Shown here piece by piece: positions 15,811 through 24,479 of a stretch of 60,716 nucleotides of DNA (its first letter is position 1; each line of letters opens with the position of its first letter). The position numbers and the translations under genes are program-made. The stretch comes from Alphaproteobacteria bacterium (lineage in GTDB: Bacteria; Pseudomonadota; Alphaproteobacteria; RF32; CAG-239): assembly GCA_017470165.1 (NCBI GenBank), contig JAFUEX010000004.1, positions 1-60,716 on the forward strand, read 5' to 3'. Under the pieces are notes generated by a model that worked only from the letters and a program-made list of their open reading frames with translations, searched no databases and was not told where the DNA came from.

Positions 15811-17976
15811 ATGCGGAATTTTATGCGCACAGCCTTGCGTTTTTTCTTAAAATTGATTCAAGTTCGGGTTGAGTTCACCGTTTCTCCTGACAAACTCCCC
15901 GTACGCGGCATCTTTATTTGCAACCACGTCTCGTGGCTTGATGCGGTTATTTTGTATGCCTTTTTGCCGAAAGAACCGATATTTTTGCTGCATTCTAAAT
16001 TGTGGCGCAATTCTTGGCTGCGCTTTTTTATGACCTTTTCCCGCCGCAAGGTTTATAATTATATTGACGCGCTTGATGCCAAAAGAGTAATTGCCGGCCT
16101 GCGCTCCAACCAATATTTTGTAATGTTTCCCGAAGGTATGATGACCGATACCGGCGATATTATGAAAATATACGAGATTCCGGCGATTATCGCCGACAAA
16201 ACCGATACCCCGCTGATTCCGATATGGATAAGCGGCGCGCAGTACAGCGTTTTTTCGGAGACCGACGGCAATATGCCGCATCGTCTGTTTCCCAAAATTA
16301 CCGTCAAGGTCGGCCGTCCGCAAACCATCAAAATTGATGCTCGCCTGCGTAAAAACCGCGACTACCTCAAGGATTTAACCTATCGTTTGATGAACAATAT
16401 GCGTTTTGCTGCCGATTATAAGGGTAATCTCACCTTGTTTCAGGCCTTGATAAACACATCCAAAATCTATGGCAAAAGCGGGCTTTTTTCTTATCGCCGC
16501 GTGTTGGAAGATGCCGCGCGTTCTCCTTTGAGCTATCGTGACATTCTCTACCGCTCCTATATTTTGGGACACCAAATCAAAGATTTTTCCAAGACAAAAG
16601 AAAACATCGGCATCATCTTGCCCAACAGCACCGGTAATGCCATCAGCATCTTCGGGCTTTCGGCCTATCATCGCACACCGGTTATGCTCAACTTTACCCA
16701 AGGCGAGGGCGTGGTATTGAGTATGTGCCAAACCGCCGGAGTTAAAACCGTTATCTCTTCGCGCGCTTTTGTCGCCAAAAACAAGCTGGATAACATTATC
16801 GACCGCTTGAGCGCCGCCGGCATTACCATCCGCTATCTGGAAGAGTTGCACTCCTTGGTCACCCTCAAAGACAAAATCCGTGCCTTTTGGTATTACAAAA
16901 CCCGCCGCCTGCCGGTCAAACAAAAAAGCACCGATGCTGCGGTGGTGTTGTTTACCTCCGGTTCGGAAGGTCTGCCCAAAGCTGTCGTGTTGTCGCACAA
17001 CAACATAATCTCCAATGTTATGCAGGTAAGCGGTGTTTTGCACCTCACGATTAAAGATTTGATGTTTAATTCTTTGCCGATGTTTCACTCTTTCGGCCTG
17101 ACCATCGGCACGATTTTTCCGTTGCTTTCGGGGGCCAAAGTGTTTGTCTATCCCTCGCCGTTGCTCTATCGCAGCATAACCGAGCTGCTCTATGAGCTCC
17201 GCGCCACCATTATGGTTGGCACCGACACGTTTTACAAGGCCTATGCTAAAATTTCGCACCCCTATGATTTTCGGCATATGCGTTATTGCTATGCCGGCGC
17301 CGAAGCTGTCAAAGACGACACCCGCCGGCTGGTCTCCGAAAATTTGGGCTGCCGCTTGCTCGAGGGCTACGGCACTTCCGAGTGTTCGCCTTTTATTTGC
17401 GGCAATTCGCTGTTATTCAACAAATTCGGCACCTTGGGTCGCATTGTCCCCGGAATTGAATATCGTATTGAGAAGATTGCCGGAGTAGAGCAGGGCGGCG
17501 AACTGGTGGTCAAAGGCCCCAATGTAATGAAAGGCTATATGCTTCCCTCAAATCCCGGAGTGCTCGAGCCGCTGCCGGACGGCTGGTATCACACCGGCGA
17601 TGTGGTCGAGGTGGACGAGCTCGGCTTTGTCAAAATCATCGACCGCATTAAGCGCTTTGCCAAAATCGGCGGCGAGATGGTATCTTTGCTGGCCATCGAA
17701 AATGTGGCGCGCCGCACATGGCAGGAAGAGGGTTTTCGCTGCGGAGTGGTAGCAGTGCCGCATCCCAGCAAGGGCGAGCAAATTGTGCTTGTGGCCAATT
17801 ATCCTGATATTTCCCGCGACCGCTTTGCCGAAACTCTCAAGCGCGAGGGCTTGTCCGAGCTCTATATTCCCGCTCGTTTTATGTACAAGGAGAATATTCC
17901 GCTGTTTGCTACCGGTAAGGCCGACAACGTCAGTCTCAAAAAATGGGTTATCGAGCAGCTTTTTCCAGCAGCCTGA
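15811..17976 (+). CDS. aas: bifunctional acyltransferase / acyl-ACP synthetase
   Basis: A 721-residue fusion. Residues 1-~200 are a PlsC-type acyltransferase with HVSWLD (H39-D44) and FPEG (106-109). Residues ~240-721 are an AMP-forming ligase with LFTSGSEGLPK, EGYGTSECSP, GWYHTGD and KIGGEMVS. It resembles Aas, which activates fatty acids onto ACP and re-acylates lysophosphatidylethanolamine at the inner membrane. There is no separate MFS transporter domain (LplT). ATG at 15811 follows GGAGG and is preferred to a TTG 15 bp upstream. Confidence 0.88.
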   Translation: MRNFMRTALRFFLKLIQVRVEFTVSPDKLPVRGIFICNHVSWLDAVILYAFLPKEPIFLLHSKLWRNSWLRFFMTFSRRKVYNYIDALDAKRVIAGLRSNQYFVMFPEGMMTDTGDIMKIYEIPAIIADKTDTPLIPIWISGAQYSVFSETDGNMPHRLFPKITVKVGRPQTIKIDARLRKNRDYLKDLTYRLMNNMRFAADYKGNLTLFQALINTSKIYGKSGLFSYRRVLEDAARSPLSYRDILYRSYILGHQIKDFSKTKENIGIILPNSTGNAISIFGLSAYHRTPVMLNFTQGEGVVLSMCQTAGVKTVISSRAFVAKNKLDNIIDRLSAAGITIRYLEELHSLVTLKDKIRAFWYYKTRRLPVKQKSTDAAVVLFTSGSEGLPKAVVLSHNNIISNVMQVSGVLHLTIKDLMFNSLPMFHSFGLTIGTIFPLLSGAKVFVYPSPLLYRSITELLYELRATIMVGTDTFYKAYAKISHPYDFRHMRYCYAGAEAVKDDTRRLVSENLGCRLLEGYGTSECSPFICGNSLLFNKFGTLGRIVPGIEYRIEKIAGVEQGGELVVKGPNVMKGYMLPSNPGVLEPLPDGWYHTGDVVEVDELGFVKIIDRIKRFAKIGGEMVSLLAIENVARRTWQEEGFRCGVVAVPHPSKGEQIVLVANYPDISRDRFAETLKREGLSELYIPARFMYKENIPLFATGKADNVSLKKWVIEQLFPAA

Positions 17977-18115
17977 TAATGGTATGTTCGTCCAATTGCC
18001 GCGGTAGAAGATTTTTTTATCATAACCTTGCGCAAAACAGTTATATTTTGCTTTTGTTTTGCTGCAAATGTTTTACACTCAAGCCTATCAAGAACAATTT
18101 TGTAAGGAAAATGCT

Positions 18116-19477
18116 ATGTCAAAAAACAAATGGTTTGGTACGGACGGCGTCAGAGGAGTAGCCAATGAATTTCCGATGACGGCGGAATTTGCTTATAAAA
18201 TGGCCTGCGCTTTGAGCAAAAAAGTGTGCACCGAGCGGCACAAGGTTGCCATTGCCAAGGATACCCGCCTGTCTTGTGATATGTTGGAGGCTGCCCTGAT
18301 TGCCGGTTTTACATCACAAGGAGTAGACGTAATAAGGCTGGGTGTGTTGCCTACACCTGCGGTCACCACTTTTGCCGACCGTTTGGGTGTGGATATGGCA
18401 GTGATGATTACGGCATCGCACAACCCTTATCAAGACAACGGCATCAAACTAATCACCTGCAGCGGCGACAAGTTTGCTGATGAAGTAACCGCCGAGATTG
18501 AGGCACTGATTGAACAAAACAGTTTCACCTTTGATAAAAACCGATTGGGTCGTGTGAGCGAAGATGCCACCATCCGTGAAAAATATATGCAAATTGCCTA
18601 TGATATGTATGACGGCCAAAAAGCGCTGCAGGGCTTAAAAATCGTGGCCGATTGCGCCAACGGCTGTTTTTGGAATATCTTACCGGAGGTGTTGGAAAAT
18701 TTGGGTGCCGAAGTTATAAAATTGGGCGTTGCCCCTAATGGCGAAAACATCAACCGCGAGTGCGGTTCGCAGCATATTGAGGCAATGCAGCAGGCAGTAA
18801 AAGAAACCAAGGCCGATGTCGGCATTGCGGTGGATGGCGATGGTGATAGGATAAAAATCTGCGATGATGCCGGCAATGTAATAAAAAGCGAGCAGCTTAT
18901 GGCCTTTTTGGCACAAAATTTGGAGTATAACGGCATCAACCGCGGCCGCGCCTTTGCTTCGACCAAGCTGTCCAATACCGCATTAGAGCGGTTCATCACC
19001 CAAAACTTGGGGCTGGAATATTATTCGACCGGCGTGGGCGAGCGCTATGTTATTCAGGCCTTGCGCGAGCATGGCGGAATGATTGGCGGCGAGGAGTCCG
19101 GCCATATTGTGCTGTTGGACTATGCGCGCTCGGGCGATGCGATGATGACGGCATTGCAGGTACTGAAAGGAATTGCCGCAACCGGCCAAAAAGTCTCGAC
19201 GATATTTCCGCTGTTTGCCGATGATTATCTGTTTTACAAAAACTACACCGTGGCTACCAAAGATATGGTAAAGCAAGTAGCTGCTCATCCTGATTTAACC
19301 TCGCTGGTTGCGGAGCTCAGCGCCAAAATGCAAGGCCGCGGGCGGGTGGTTATTCATCCCTCGGGTACCGAGCCCAAAATCCGCGTTTGGGTTTGCGGCA
19401 ACGACAATGCGCTGGTGCAAGACTGCGGCGTGCGCTTGTGGAACCAAATCGAGAAATTGAACGCATCCCTGCAGTAA
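18116..19477 (+). CDS. glmM: phosphoglucosamine mutase
   Basis: A 453-residue GlmM that converts glucosamine-6-phosphate to glucosamine-1-phosphate for UDP-GlcNAc, peptidoglycan and LPS synthesis. KWFGTDGVRG opens the protein. The phosphoserine loop is TASHNP (S101). DGDGDR binds Mg, GGEESGHI is the sugar loop, and HPSGTEPKIR is the phosphate-binding domain 4 motif. Start at 18116 has AAGGAAA and gives the family length. Confidence 0.96.
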   Translation: MSKNKWFGTDGVRGVANEFPMTAEFAYKMACALSKKVCTERHKVAIAKDTRLSCDMLEAALIAGFTSQGVDVIRLGVLPTPAVTTFADRLGVDMAVMITASHNPYQDNGIKLITCSGDKFADEVTAEIEALIEQNSFTFDKNRLGRVSEDATIREKYMQIAYDMYDGQKALQGLKIVADCANGCFWNILPEVLENLGAEVIKLGVAPNGENINRECGSQHIEAMQQAVKETKADVGIAVDGDGDRIKICDDAGNVIKSEQLMAFLAQNLEYNGINRGRAFASTKLSNTALERFITQNLGLEYYSTGVGERYVIQALREHGGMIGGEESGHIVLLDYARSGDAMMTALQVLKGIAATGQKVSTIFPLFADDYLFYKNYTVATKDMVKQVAAHPDLTSLVAELSAKMQGRGRVVIHPSGTEPKIRVWVCGNDNALVQDCGVRLWNQIEKLNASLQ

Positions 19478-19568
19478 CCATCGGTTAAATGCTGAGTTCT
19501 TTTAAGAAAATATTTACTTTTTGCCGTTAGAATAATAAGCATATTCTAATTAAAAAGGAGTAAGGAAT

Positions 19569-19775
19569 ATGCGTCAAAATCTTGAAAAGCCTTTTGATTG
19601 GAGCAGGAGCACCAATCTGCGAATTAAAAGCCGAGGAACTATGGCGCTGTTTACTCAAGTTGGCAAAGCGCTGCCCAATTTGACTGTGATAAAACCGTCG
19701 AGCCGCGTTGAGTGGCCGCTTTATCAGCAGCAAAAAGGTAGCCGTTATTTAACGCGCAAGGTGTGGGTGAGCTAG
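19569..19775 (+). CDS. small hypothetical protein
   Basis: 68 residues, strong ribosome site (AAAAAGGAG). Basic and Ser/Arg-rich with a Trp-containing start (FDWSRSTNLRIKSRG); no Cys, no membrane segment, no family recognised. It is 7 bp upstream of a small membrane protein, probably one operon. Confidence 0.5.
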   Translation: MRQNLEKPFDWSRSTNLRIKSRGTMALFTQVGKALPNLTVIKPSSRVEWPLYQQQKGSRYLTRKVWVS

Positions 19776-19782
19776 GTTTACG

Positions 19783-20100
19783 ATGTTTAAGGGAATTATG
19801 GCAATTTTTACCACCGGATTGTTGTTTCATCCGATGGTGTTGACCGGAATAGCTGCGGCCTTTGCTGCAATGTCAAAATTTCAGGTGCAGGATATTTATG
19901 AGTTTTTGAAGCTGTCATATTTTTACATTGGCGCCGGAATTTGGGCCTCGGTCTATACGGTGTCGTTTGCCAAGGTCTATAAGCGCGGCGGTGTCGAGAT
20001 GGACAGCTGGGCCACTTTTATTAAGGCGGTGGGTAATGCGATTCGCTTCTGTGCCGCCTTTGTTTTGACTATTTCATTTTGCCTGATGTGGAGCTTTTAG
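19783..20100 (+). CDS. small inner-membrane hypothetical protein
   Basis: 105 residues with three likely membrane segments: FTTGLLFHPMVLTGIAAAFA, FYIGAGIWASVYTVSF and FCAAFVLTISFCLMWSF. Loops are short and basic (KVYKRGG). The ribosome site is weak (TAGGTTT), suggesting coupling to the preceding small gene. No family recognised. Confidence 0.6.
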   Translation: MFKGIMAIFTTGLLFHPMVLTGIAAAFAAMSKFQVQDIYEFLKLSYFYIGAGIWASVYTVSFAKVYKRGGVEMDSWATFIKAVGNAIRFCAAFVLTISFCLMWSF

Positions 20101-20233
20101 TCGTTTCTTTTTTTACCGCTTGTCTCTTTGTGTCGGTTTCAAATGTCGTTCGCTTTCCTCTTAGCGCCGGACACCTTCATCATCCAGATGCTCTCCGTGT
20201 GGGGCACTTGTCTCTTGCAACCGAACTATAGCA

Positions 20234-20500
20234 TTAACCGCCGGTCAATAAAGTTTTGGCATTATCTTCCAACCACCGATTAATCCCCTCATCGGCCGCT
20301 CTTTTTAGCGCCTTCAGACTTATTTTAGCACCTTTGGGGGCAAATTTGCGCATCTGCTTTTTGTTGATTTGCTCCACATAATCGGCAAAAGCCAAAACCA
20401 AATTCACCCGCCGCGGCCAAGTCCCTTCATCCACGAATCGATTCGCGGCAAAGTCATTAAACAGTTTATTGAGAGTTTTATTGATGTTTTTATTGTTCAT
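20234..20500 (-). CDS. small hypothetical protein at the prophage left edge
   Basis: 88 residues, soluble, with ribosome site AAGGAAA. Two helical segments are visible (NKTLNKLFNDFAANRFV and KALKRAADEGINRWLEDNA) around RRVNLVLAFADYVEQI. No family recognised. It lies upstream-outside the repressor gene in the same orientation and may belong to the prophage or be its host flank. Confidence 0.5.
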   Translation of the reverse strand: MNNKNINKTLNKLFNDFAANRFVDEGTWPRRVNLVLAFADYVEQINKKQMRKFAPKGAKISLKALKRAADEGINRWLEDNAKTLLTGG

Positions 20501-20643
20501 TGCTGTATTTCCTTAATGTATATACACAATAAAACCAACAATGATATAAATATTCAATAAAAATAATGTTTTTTTACACTAAATGTGGATAACCGTCAAT
20601 CAAATACCCCTCGACACATTGCCGCACGCCGCTTAGTACCGGC

Positions 20644-21372
20644 TCACATCTTGCGCATGGTCCAAATCACCTTGCCTATAATCTCAACATTGTCGGCATT
20701 GTCAAGCCCAAACGACTTATAAGTCGGATTGTCGGCGCTGACCTCCAGCGAGTTATTAAACGGATTAACTTGCAGCCGCCGCAACAATGCATTATTTTGT
20801 GTCCCGATAAGATAAATGCCGTCCGACGCCGTATTATACGACATATCCAGCCATACCATATCGCCGGCGCCAATGGTTGGCGCCATCGCATCGCCCACAT
20901 TTTTAAGGATTTTTACATTGTCGGGGTTGTTTATGCCATACATTGCCAGTACCTCCGGCGCCAAATATTCCACGGCTGTAACATTGCCGCGCAGTTTGGC
21001 AAATCCGCCTTTGGCCTGCCCCTCCATATCAATAACTTCAATCGGTTTTAGGTTTATTTTGTCTTTGCCCAGTCCCAACAGTCCCGATATGGTGCTCAGT
21101 TTGTCTTGAATAAGTCCGGACGCCGGCAGCGGGCTGCCTATTATGCCGTCGGGCAGGGCATAGTCACACAATTTTTGTTCGGCAACATCCAGTATTTGCG
21201 CCAGTTTGCGCCGTGATTGCTCATCAAGCCTCCGTGGCGAGTGTCTTTTCACAAAATGAAACAGATAAGTCGGATTCTTTCCCAATCGCAGCGATAGTGA
21301 GTTGAGGCTGAACCCTTTTTCTCTGGCGGTATTTTCCAGAAAATCGCGTACTTCCTGCTGTTTATCAGTCAT
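20644..21372 (-). CDS. CI/C2-like phage repressor with a degenerate S24 peptidase domain
   Basis: 242 residues. Residues ~1-65 are a helix-turn-helix (LNSLSLRLGKNPTYLFHFVK); residues ~130-242 are an S24/LexA-like dimerisation and protease domain. The usual GDSM nucleophile motif reads GDAMAPT, so the catalytic Ser is Ala162. The catalytic Lys of the KRL motif is Arg198 (LLRRLQ). DGIYLI, SADNPTY and GAGDMVWLD keep the fold. LexA-type self-cleavage should therefore be lost. The start at 21372 has CGGAG; an upstream ATG lacks a site. Divergent from the next prophage gene across two operator-like palindromes. Confidence 0.85.
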   Translation of the reverse strand: MTDKQQEVRDFLENTAREKGFSLNSLSLRLGKNPTYLFHFVKRHSPRRLDEQSRRKLAQILDVAEQKLCDYALPDGIIGSPLPASGLIQDKLSTISGLLGLGKDKINLKPIEVIDMEGQAKGGFAKLRGNVTAVEYLAPEVLAMYGINNPDNVKILKNVGDAMAPTIGAGDMVWLDMSYNTASDGIYLIGTQNNALLRRLQVNPFNNSLEVSADNPTYKSFGLDNADNVEIIGKVIWTMRKM

Positions 21373-21417
21373 AAAAACATCTCCGTTATCAATAAACTTC
21401 CCCAAATATATTGGTAT

Positions 21418-21509
21418 TTTACAACTTTGTAAACAGTTTTTGTGAAAAATTTTTTTAGTCATTGACTTTTACTGCATTTAAATTGTAATAACACAATAAA
21501 CGTTATTGT
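21418..21509. promoter_or_regulatory. divergent prophage promoter/operator region
   Basis: Two palindromes are seen: TTTACAA-CT-TTGTAAA (21418-21433) beside the repressor start and ACAATAA-ACG-TTATTGT (21493-21509) before the rightward gene. A rightward -35 TTGACT (21462-21467) with a TAATAA-type -10 near 21486-21491 sits between them, so a repressor on the second palindrome would cover the start of rightward transcription. Confidence 0.55.
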
Positions 21510-21526
21510 AAACAAGGAGTCTATTT

Positions 21527-22030
21527 ATGAAAAAAACAATACCATCAACGCCGCAGCGAACCAAAAAATCCGGCAAAACCCCGCAGATGCTGCAAAACAA
21601 TCTTATCAGCCCCAAAAAAACACTTTTGGAGCAACTCTATCTTAAAGGTTGGCTGGATTATCCCGCCTCCAAATTCAGCGCCGAAGACCGCCTCAACTGC
21701 GGCCTGCGTCTTCAATATCAGTATCAGATTTTGCAGCGCGCCAATCTGCATTCCGGCTTTATTTTCAACCAGCGAATCGACCTCTCACCTTCTCTCGAAT
21801 CGCGGATGTATAGTGATGCTCTTGATGCCTATCGCCGCTATATGCGCGCTGTTCCGTCCGAATTTTGGGGAATCGTGCGTCAAATATGCTTGGAAGAGCG
21901 CCTGCCGCCCAAGCCCGCCGGCCTCAGCGAACGCCAATTTTCCCACTATACATATCTCTATCGCGCCGACTTATGCCGCGGTCTCGACCGCCTGTTGCAG
22001 TCCTGTCCGCACAGCGCAAAACCCTTATAA
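21527..22030 (+). CDS. prophage hypothetical protein, candidate late-gene activator
   Basis: 167 residues, AAGGAG ribosome site. Basic Lys/Pro-rich N terminus (~30 residues), then a helical domain with AEDRLNCGLRLQYQYQILQRA and an RRYMRAVPSEFWGIVRQICLEE segment. The layout (short DNA-binding-like, mid-sized, between repressor and terminase) resembles late activators or antiterminators of phages, and the second half reminds me of DUF6456-type proteins. That is positional inference, not homology I can demonstrate. Confidence 0.55.
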   Translation: MKKTIPSTPQRTKKSGKTPQMLQNNLISPKKTLLEQLYLKGWLDYPASKFSAEDRLNCGLRLQYQYQILQRANLHSGFIFNQRIDLSPSLESRMYSDALDAYRRYMRAVPSEFWGIVRQICLEERLPPKPAGLSERQFSHYTYLYRADLCRGLDRLLQSCPHSAKPL

Positions 22031-22168
22031 TACGGGGCTTAAACCCCTATGGGCATCATATTTCTCTACAACTAAAAGTTGTATAAAATCAAAAATCAAA
22101 ATTATGCCTTTACAAAAAAATATTTTTGTGTTAGACCATAATCAACTTGCACATTTAGGGAGTAAAAA

Positions 22169-22312
22169 ATGGATCTTGTCAAACTTTATATCATACTTTT
22201 TTTAATCTTAAATTTGTTAAATATGATTCGCAACGGCTACTTATCCACACACATAATTTTTAGCTTAGCCCTTGAAATTCCTATACTTGGCAGAGTTTTT
22301 ATGTGGTGGTAA
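22169..22312 (+). CDS. small membrane protein (47 aa)
   Basis: ATG preceded by AGGGAG at an 8-nt spacer. The protein opens MDLVKLYIILFLILNLL, a clear membrane segment, and ends in LGRVFMWW. No family recognised. It lies between the putative late activator and the terminase promoter. Confidence 0.5.
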   Translation: MDLVKLYIILFLILNLLNMIRNGYLSTHIIFSLALEIPILGRVFMWW

Positions 22313-22332
22313 AAATTTTTTTGCCAAACCTA

Positions 22333-22361
22333 TTGACTATAGCGACGCTCGGTGTTAAACA
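22333..22361 (+). promoter_or_regulatory. candidate late promoter upstream of the terminase genes
   Basis: TTGACT (22333-22338) and TAAACA (22356-22361) with a 17-bp spacer. The -10 is imperfect, so an activator may be needed. Confidence 0.4.
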
Positions 22362-22370
22362 AATCACTAT

Positions 22371-22412
22371 GGTGAGAAAGTGGGTCAAGGCCACACTTCC
22401 TCGCCTTTTTTT
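22371..22412 (+). terminator. hairpin with T-run before the terminase genes
   Basis: GGTGAGAAAGTGG (22371-22383) pairs with CCACACTTCCTCGCC (22391-22405), followed by seven T. It lies between the candidate promoter and terS, so structural genes would be transcribed only by readthrough or antitermination. Confidence 0.65.
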
Positions 22413-22440
22413 GTGCCATCATCTCAAAGGAGAACAATCC

Positions 22441-22845
22441 ATGGGTTTAGCCACACCGGTCAAATATTCTAAAGTTGAGGATATGGAACGGCGAATCGAA
22501 AGTTATTTTTGCGAACGCGCCAATTACAAAACCGAAGTCTTCAGTGCCAAAAAAGGCGAAATAGTCGAAATCTCCGAACAAGCCCCGCTCCATCTGACGG
22601 GGCTTTGTGATTATCTGGGCATTTCGCAGGCCGATTTGGACGAATATCAAAAAGACAACAAGTTTGCCGAGCTTATCCGCCGCGCCAAGAAAAAATGCGA
22701 GGCTTATTTGGTCGACCAATGCGTGCGTTTGCACAAGGCTGACTTTATCTTAAAAAATAATTTTCCCGCCAACTGGCAAGATGCTCCCGAAAACCTGTTG
22801 AATGATGAGCTGAAAAAAATTTTGGTTGAATTTGTTACCAAATAG
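22441..22845 (+). CDS. terminase small subunit
   Basis: 134 residues, AAAGGAG site. It starts MGLATPVKYSKVEDMERRIE. LTGLCDYLGISQADLDEY is the DNA-binding HTH typical of small terminases, followed by AELIRRAKKKCEAYLVDQC and the family ending ADFILKNNFPANWQD. It recognises phage DNA and recruits the large subunit. 15 bp before terL. Confidence 0.85.
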   Translation: MGLATPVKYSKVEDMERRIESYFCERANYKTEVFSAKKGEIVEISEQAPLHLTGLCDYLGISQADLDEYQKDNKFAELIRRAKKKCEAYLVDQCVRLHKADFILKNNFPANWQDAPENLLNDELKKILVEFVTK

Positions 22846-22860
22846 GAAAGTTCTTAAACC

Positions 22861-24186
22861 ATGACCGATAACAGTACTATTACCGCCCGCATCCCGCAAA
22901 TATTTGCTCCGCTTTTGACCCAAAAAAAGCGGATTAAATTTTTTTACGGCGGACGCGGCGGCGGCAAGAGCTATGCCTTTGCCGACAGCTTGCTTATCAA
23001 AGGCTGTCAGAAAAAATTGCTCATTGCCTGTCTGCGCGAGGTTCAAGACAGTATCAAAGATTCCGTCTATCGTTTGCTTTGCAGCCGTATCAAGCACTAT
23101 CGCCTCAAGGATTATCGTATTCTCGAAAACAAAATCGTCAACCGCAGTACCGGCAGTGAGTTTATCTTCAAAGGTCTGCGCGATACCGATGCTCAAAAAA
23201 TCAAATCACTTGAAGGCGTGGACATCGCTTGGATAGAAGAGGGGCAAACCATCTCCAAGCGTTCGTGGGACATCCTCTCGCCCACCATCCGCAAAGACGG
23301 CTCCGAGATATGGATTTCAATGAACCGCGAGGCGCCCGACGATCCGCTTTGGCAGCTTTTGGCCGCTCATCCCGACGAGCGCTCCTTAGTCGTCAAGGTC
23401 AATTATTATGACAATCCCTTTTGCCCCGAAGAGCTCAAACTTCAGGCTGAAAAATGCCGCCGTGATTCGCCGGATGATTACGAGCATATATGGTTGGGTC
23501 TGCCCTGCAAACAAGGTGCCAATCAGCTCATTCCTCCTGATATTATACGGCGCGCTTTCGAGCCCAAATATATCTCCTCATCGTCTTCATCGGCTTTGGT
23601 AATCGGGCTCGATGTGGCGCGTTTCGGCGATGATAAAACGGTGTTTTGTTTTCGCCGTGGTCGAAGCTGTCAGCGTTTTATCGTTTTGGAAAAACAAGAC
23701 GTGGTCAGTGTGGCTGATTATTGCCAAAACATCATTCAAGATTGGCAGCCGGCGCGGATATTTTTGGATTCCGGCGGGGTAGGCGGCGGAGTTTACGATG
23801 TTTTGGTCGCCCGCGGGTTTCGTCGTCTGTTGCGTGCCGTCAATTTTGGCTCCCGCGCCATCCGCGAAGATCGCTATGTCAACCGCCGTGCCGAAATGTG
23901 GGACAACCTGCGCGAGTGGCTGTCAGGCAGCTTGGAAGTCTCGCTTATTGCCGATGAAGATTTGTTGTTCGAGCTCATCAACGTCAACAAATCCTACGAT
24001 GCCAAAGGCCGTTTGCAGCTTGAGAGCAAAGACCTGATAAAAAAGCGCCTCGGACGTTCGCCGGACAAGGCCGATGCGCTGGCCCTTACTTTTGCCGAGC
24101 CGGTTTATGATGCCGGCCCCGCCAACCCGCAGGCTGCTTCCGTTGAGAATCTGTTTCAAACCCTATCAACCGATTCCAAATGGTAA
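22861..24186 (+). CDS. terminase large subunit
   Basis: 441 residues, PBSX-like. ATPase: GGRGGGKS (30-37) and DIAWIEE (121-127). Nuclease: GLDVARFGDDKT (first Asp), FLDSGGVGGG, and KADALALTFA near the C terminus. All catalytic groups are kept, so DNA packaging looks functional. Length is normal for the family. Confidence 0.93.
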   Translation: MTDNSTITARIPQIFAPLLTQKKRIKFFYGGRGGGKSYAFADSLLIKGCQKKLLIACLREVQDSIKDSVYRLLCSRIKHYRLKDYRILENKIVNRSTGSEFIFKGLRDTDAQKIKSLEGVDIAWIEEGQTISKRSWDILSPTIRKDGSEIWISMNREAPDDPLWQLLAAHPDERSLVVKVNYYDNPFCPEELKLQAEKCRRDSPDDYEHIWLGLPCKQGANQLIPPDIIRRAFEPKYISSSSSSALVIGLDVARFGDDKTVFCFRRGRSCQRFIVLEKQDVVSVADYCQNIIQDWQPARIFLDSGGVGGGVYDVLVARGFRRLLRAVNFGSRAIREDRYVNRRAEMWDNLREWLSGSLEVSLIADEDLLFELINVNKSYDAKGRLQLESKDLIKKRLGRSPDKADALALTFAEPVYDAGPANPQAASVENLFQTLSTDSKW

Positions 24187-24233
24187 GTTTGCCGCGCTGA
24201 TTTTGTTTAACCGCTAACCAAAGGATATCAACC

Positions 24234-24479
24234 ATGATACAAGCAATAGCCGACAGGATATTTATCCGTCTGGACGAACCTGCATCATCTCCGCTTATCA
24301 TCGACGACAGCCGCACTCCGCGCAACACCGGTGTGGTGCTGAGCACCGGTGACAAAGTGAGCTCGGTTCGCACCGGAGATCATGTTCTGTTTCATATATT
24401 TGACGACTTGCCCGCCTATGACAAAGACGTGGTGACCGTTCGTGAAAATTCAATTTTAGGAGTAATCACCAATGATTGA
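24234..24479 (+). CDS. GroES-like co-chaperonin of phage origin
   Basis: 81 residues, AAAGGA site. IADRIFIRLDEP at the start, GVVLSTGDKVSSVRTGDHVLF in the middle and VRENSILGVI at the end correspond to the GroES strands around DRV-IVK, G-VLAVG---VKVGD-V-F and ESDILA-V. The mobile-loop segment is short. Phages such as T4 encode their own co-chaperonin (Gp31) for capsid folding; a similar role on host GroEL is inferred. It overlaps the portal gene by 8 nt. Confidence 0.65.
   Translation: MIQAIADRIFIRLDEPASSPLIIDDSRTPRNTGVVLSTGDKVSSVRTGDHVLFHIFDDLPAYDKDVVTVRENSILGVITND

Noticed and set aside
16375-17277. 300-codon antisense ORF within aas
   Set aside because: It is a shadow of a strongly conserved gene, with no ribosome site and repetitive low-complexity translation.
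22104-22205. 33-codon ORF before the small membrane protein
   Set aside because: No ribosome site, and it overlaps the better-supported 47-codon frame in another frame.
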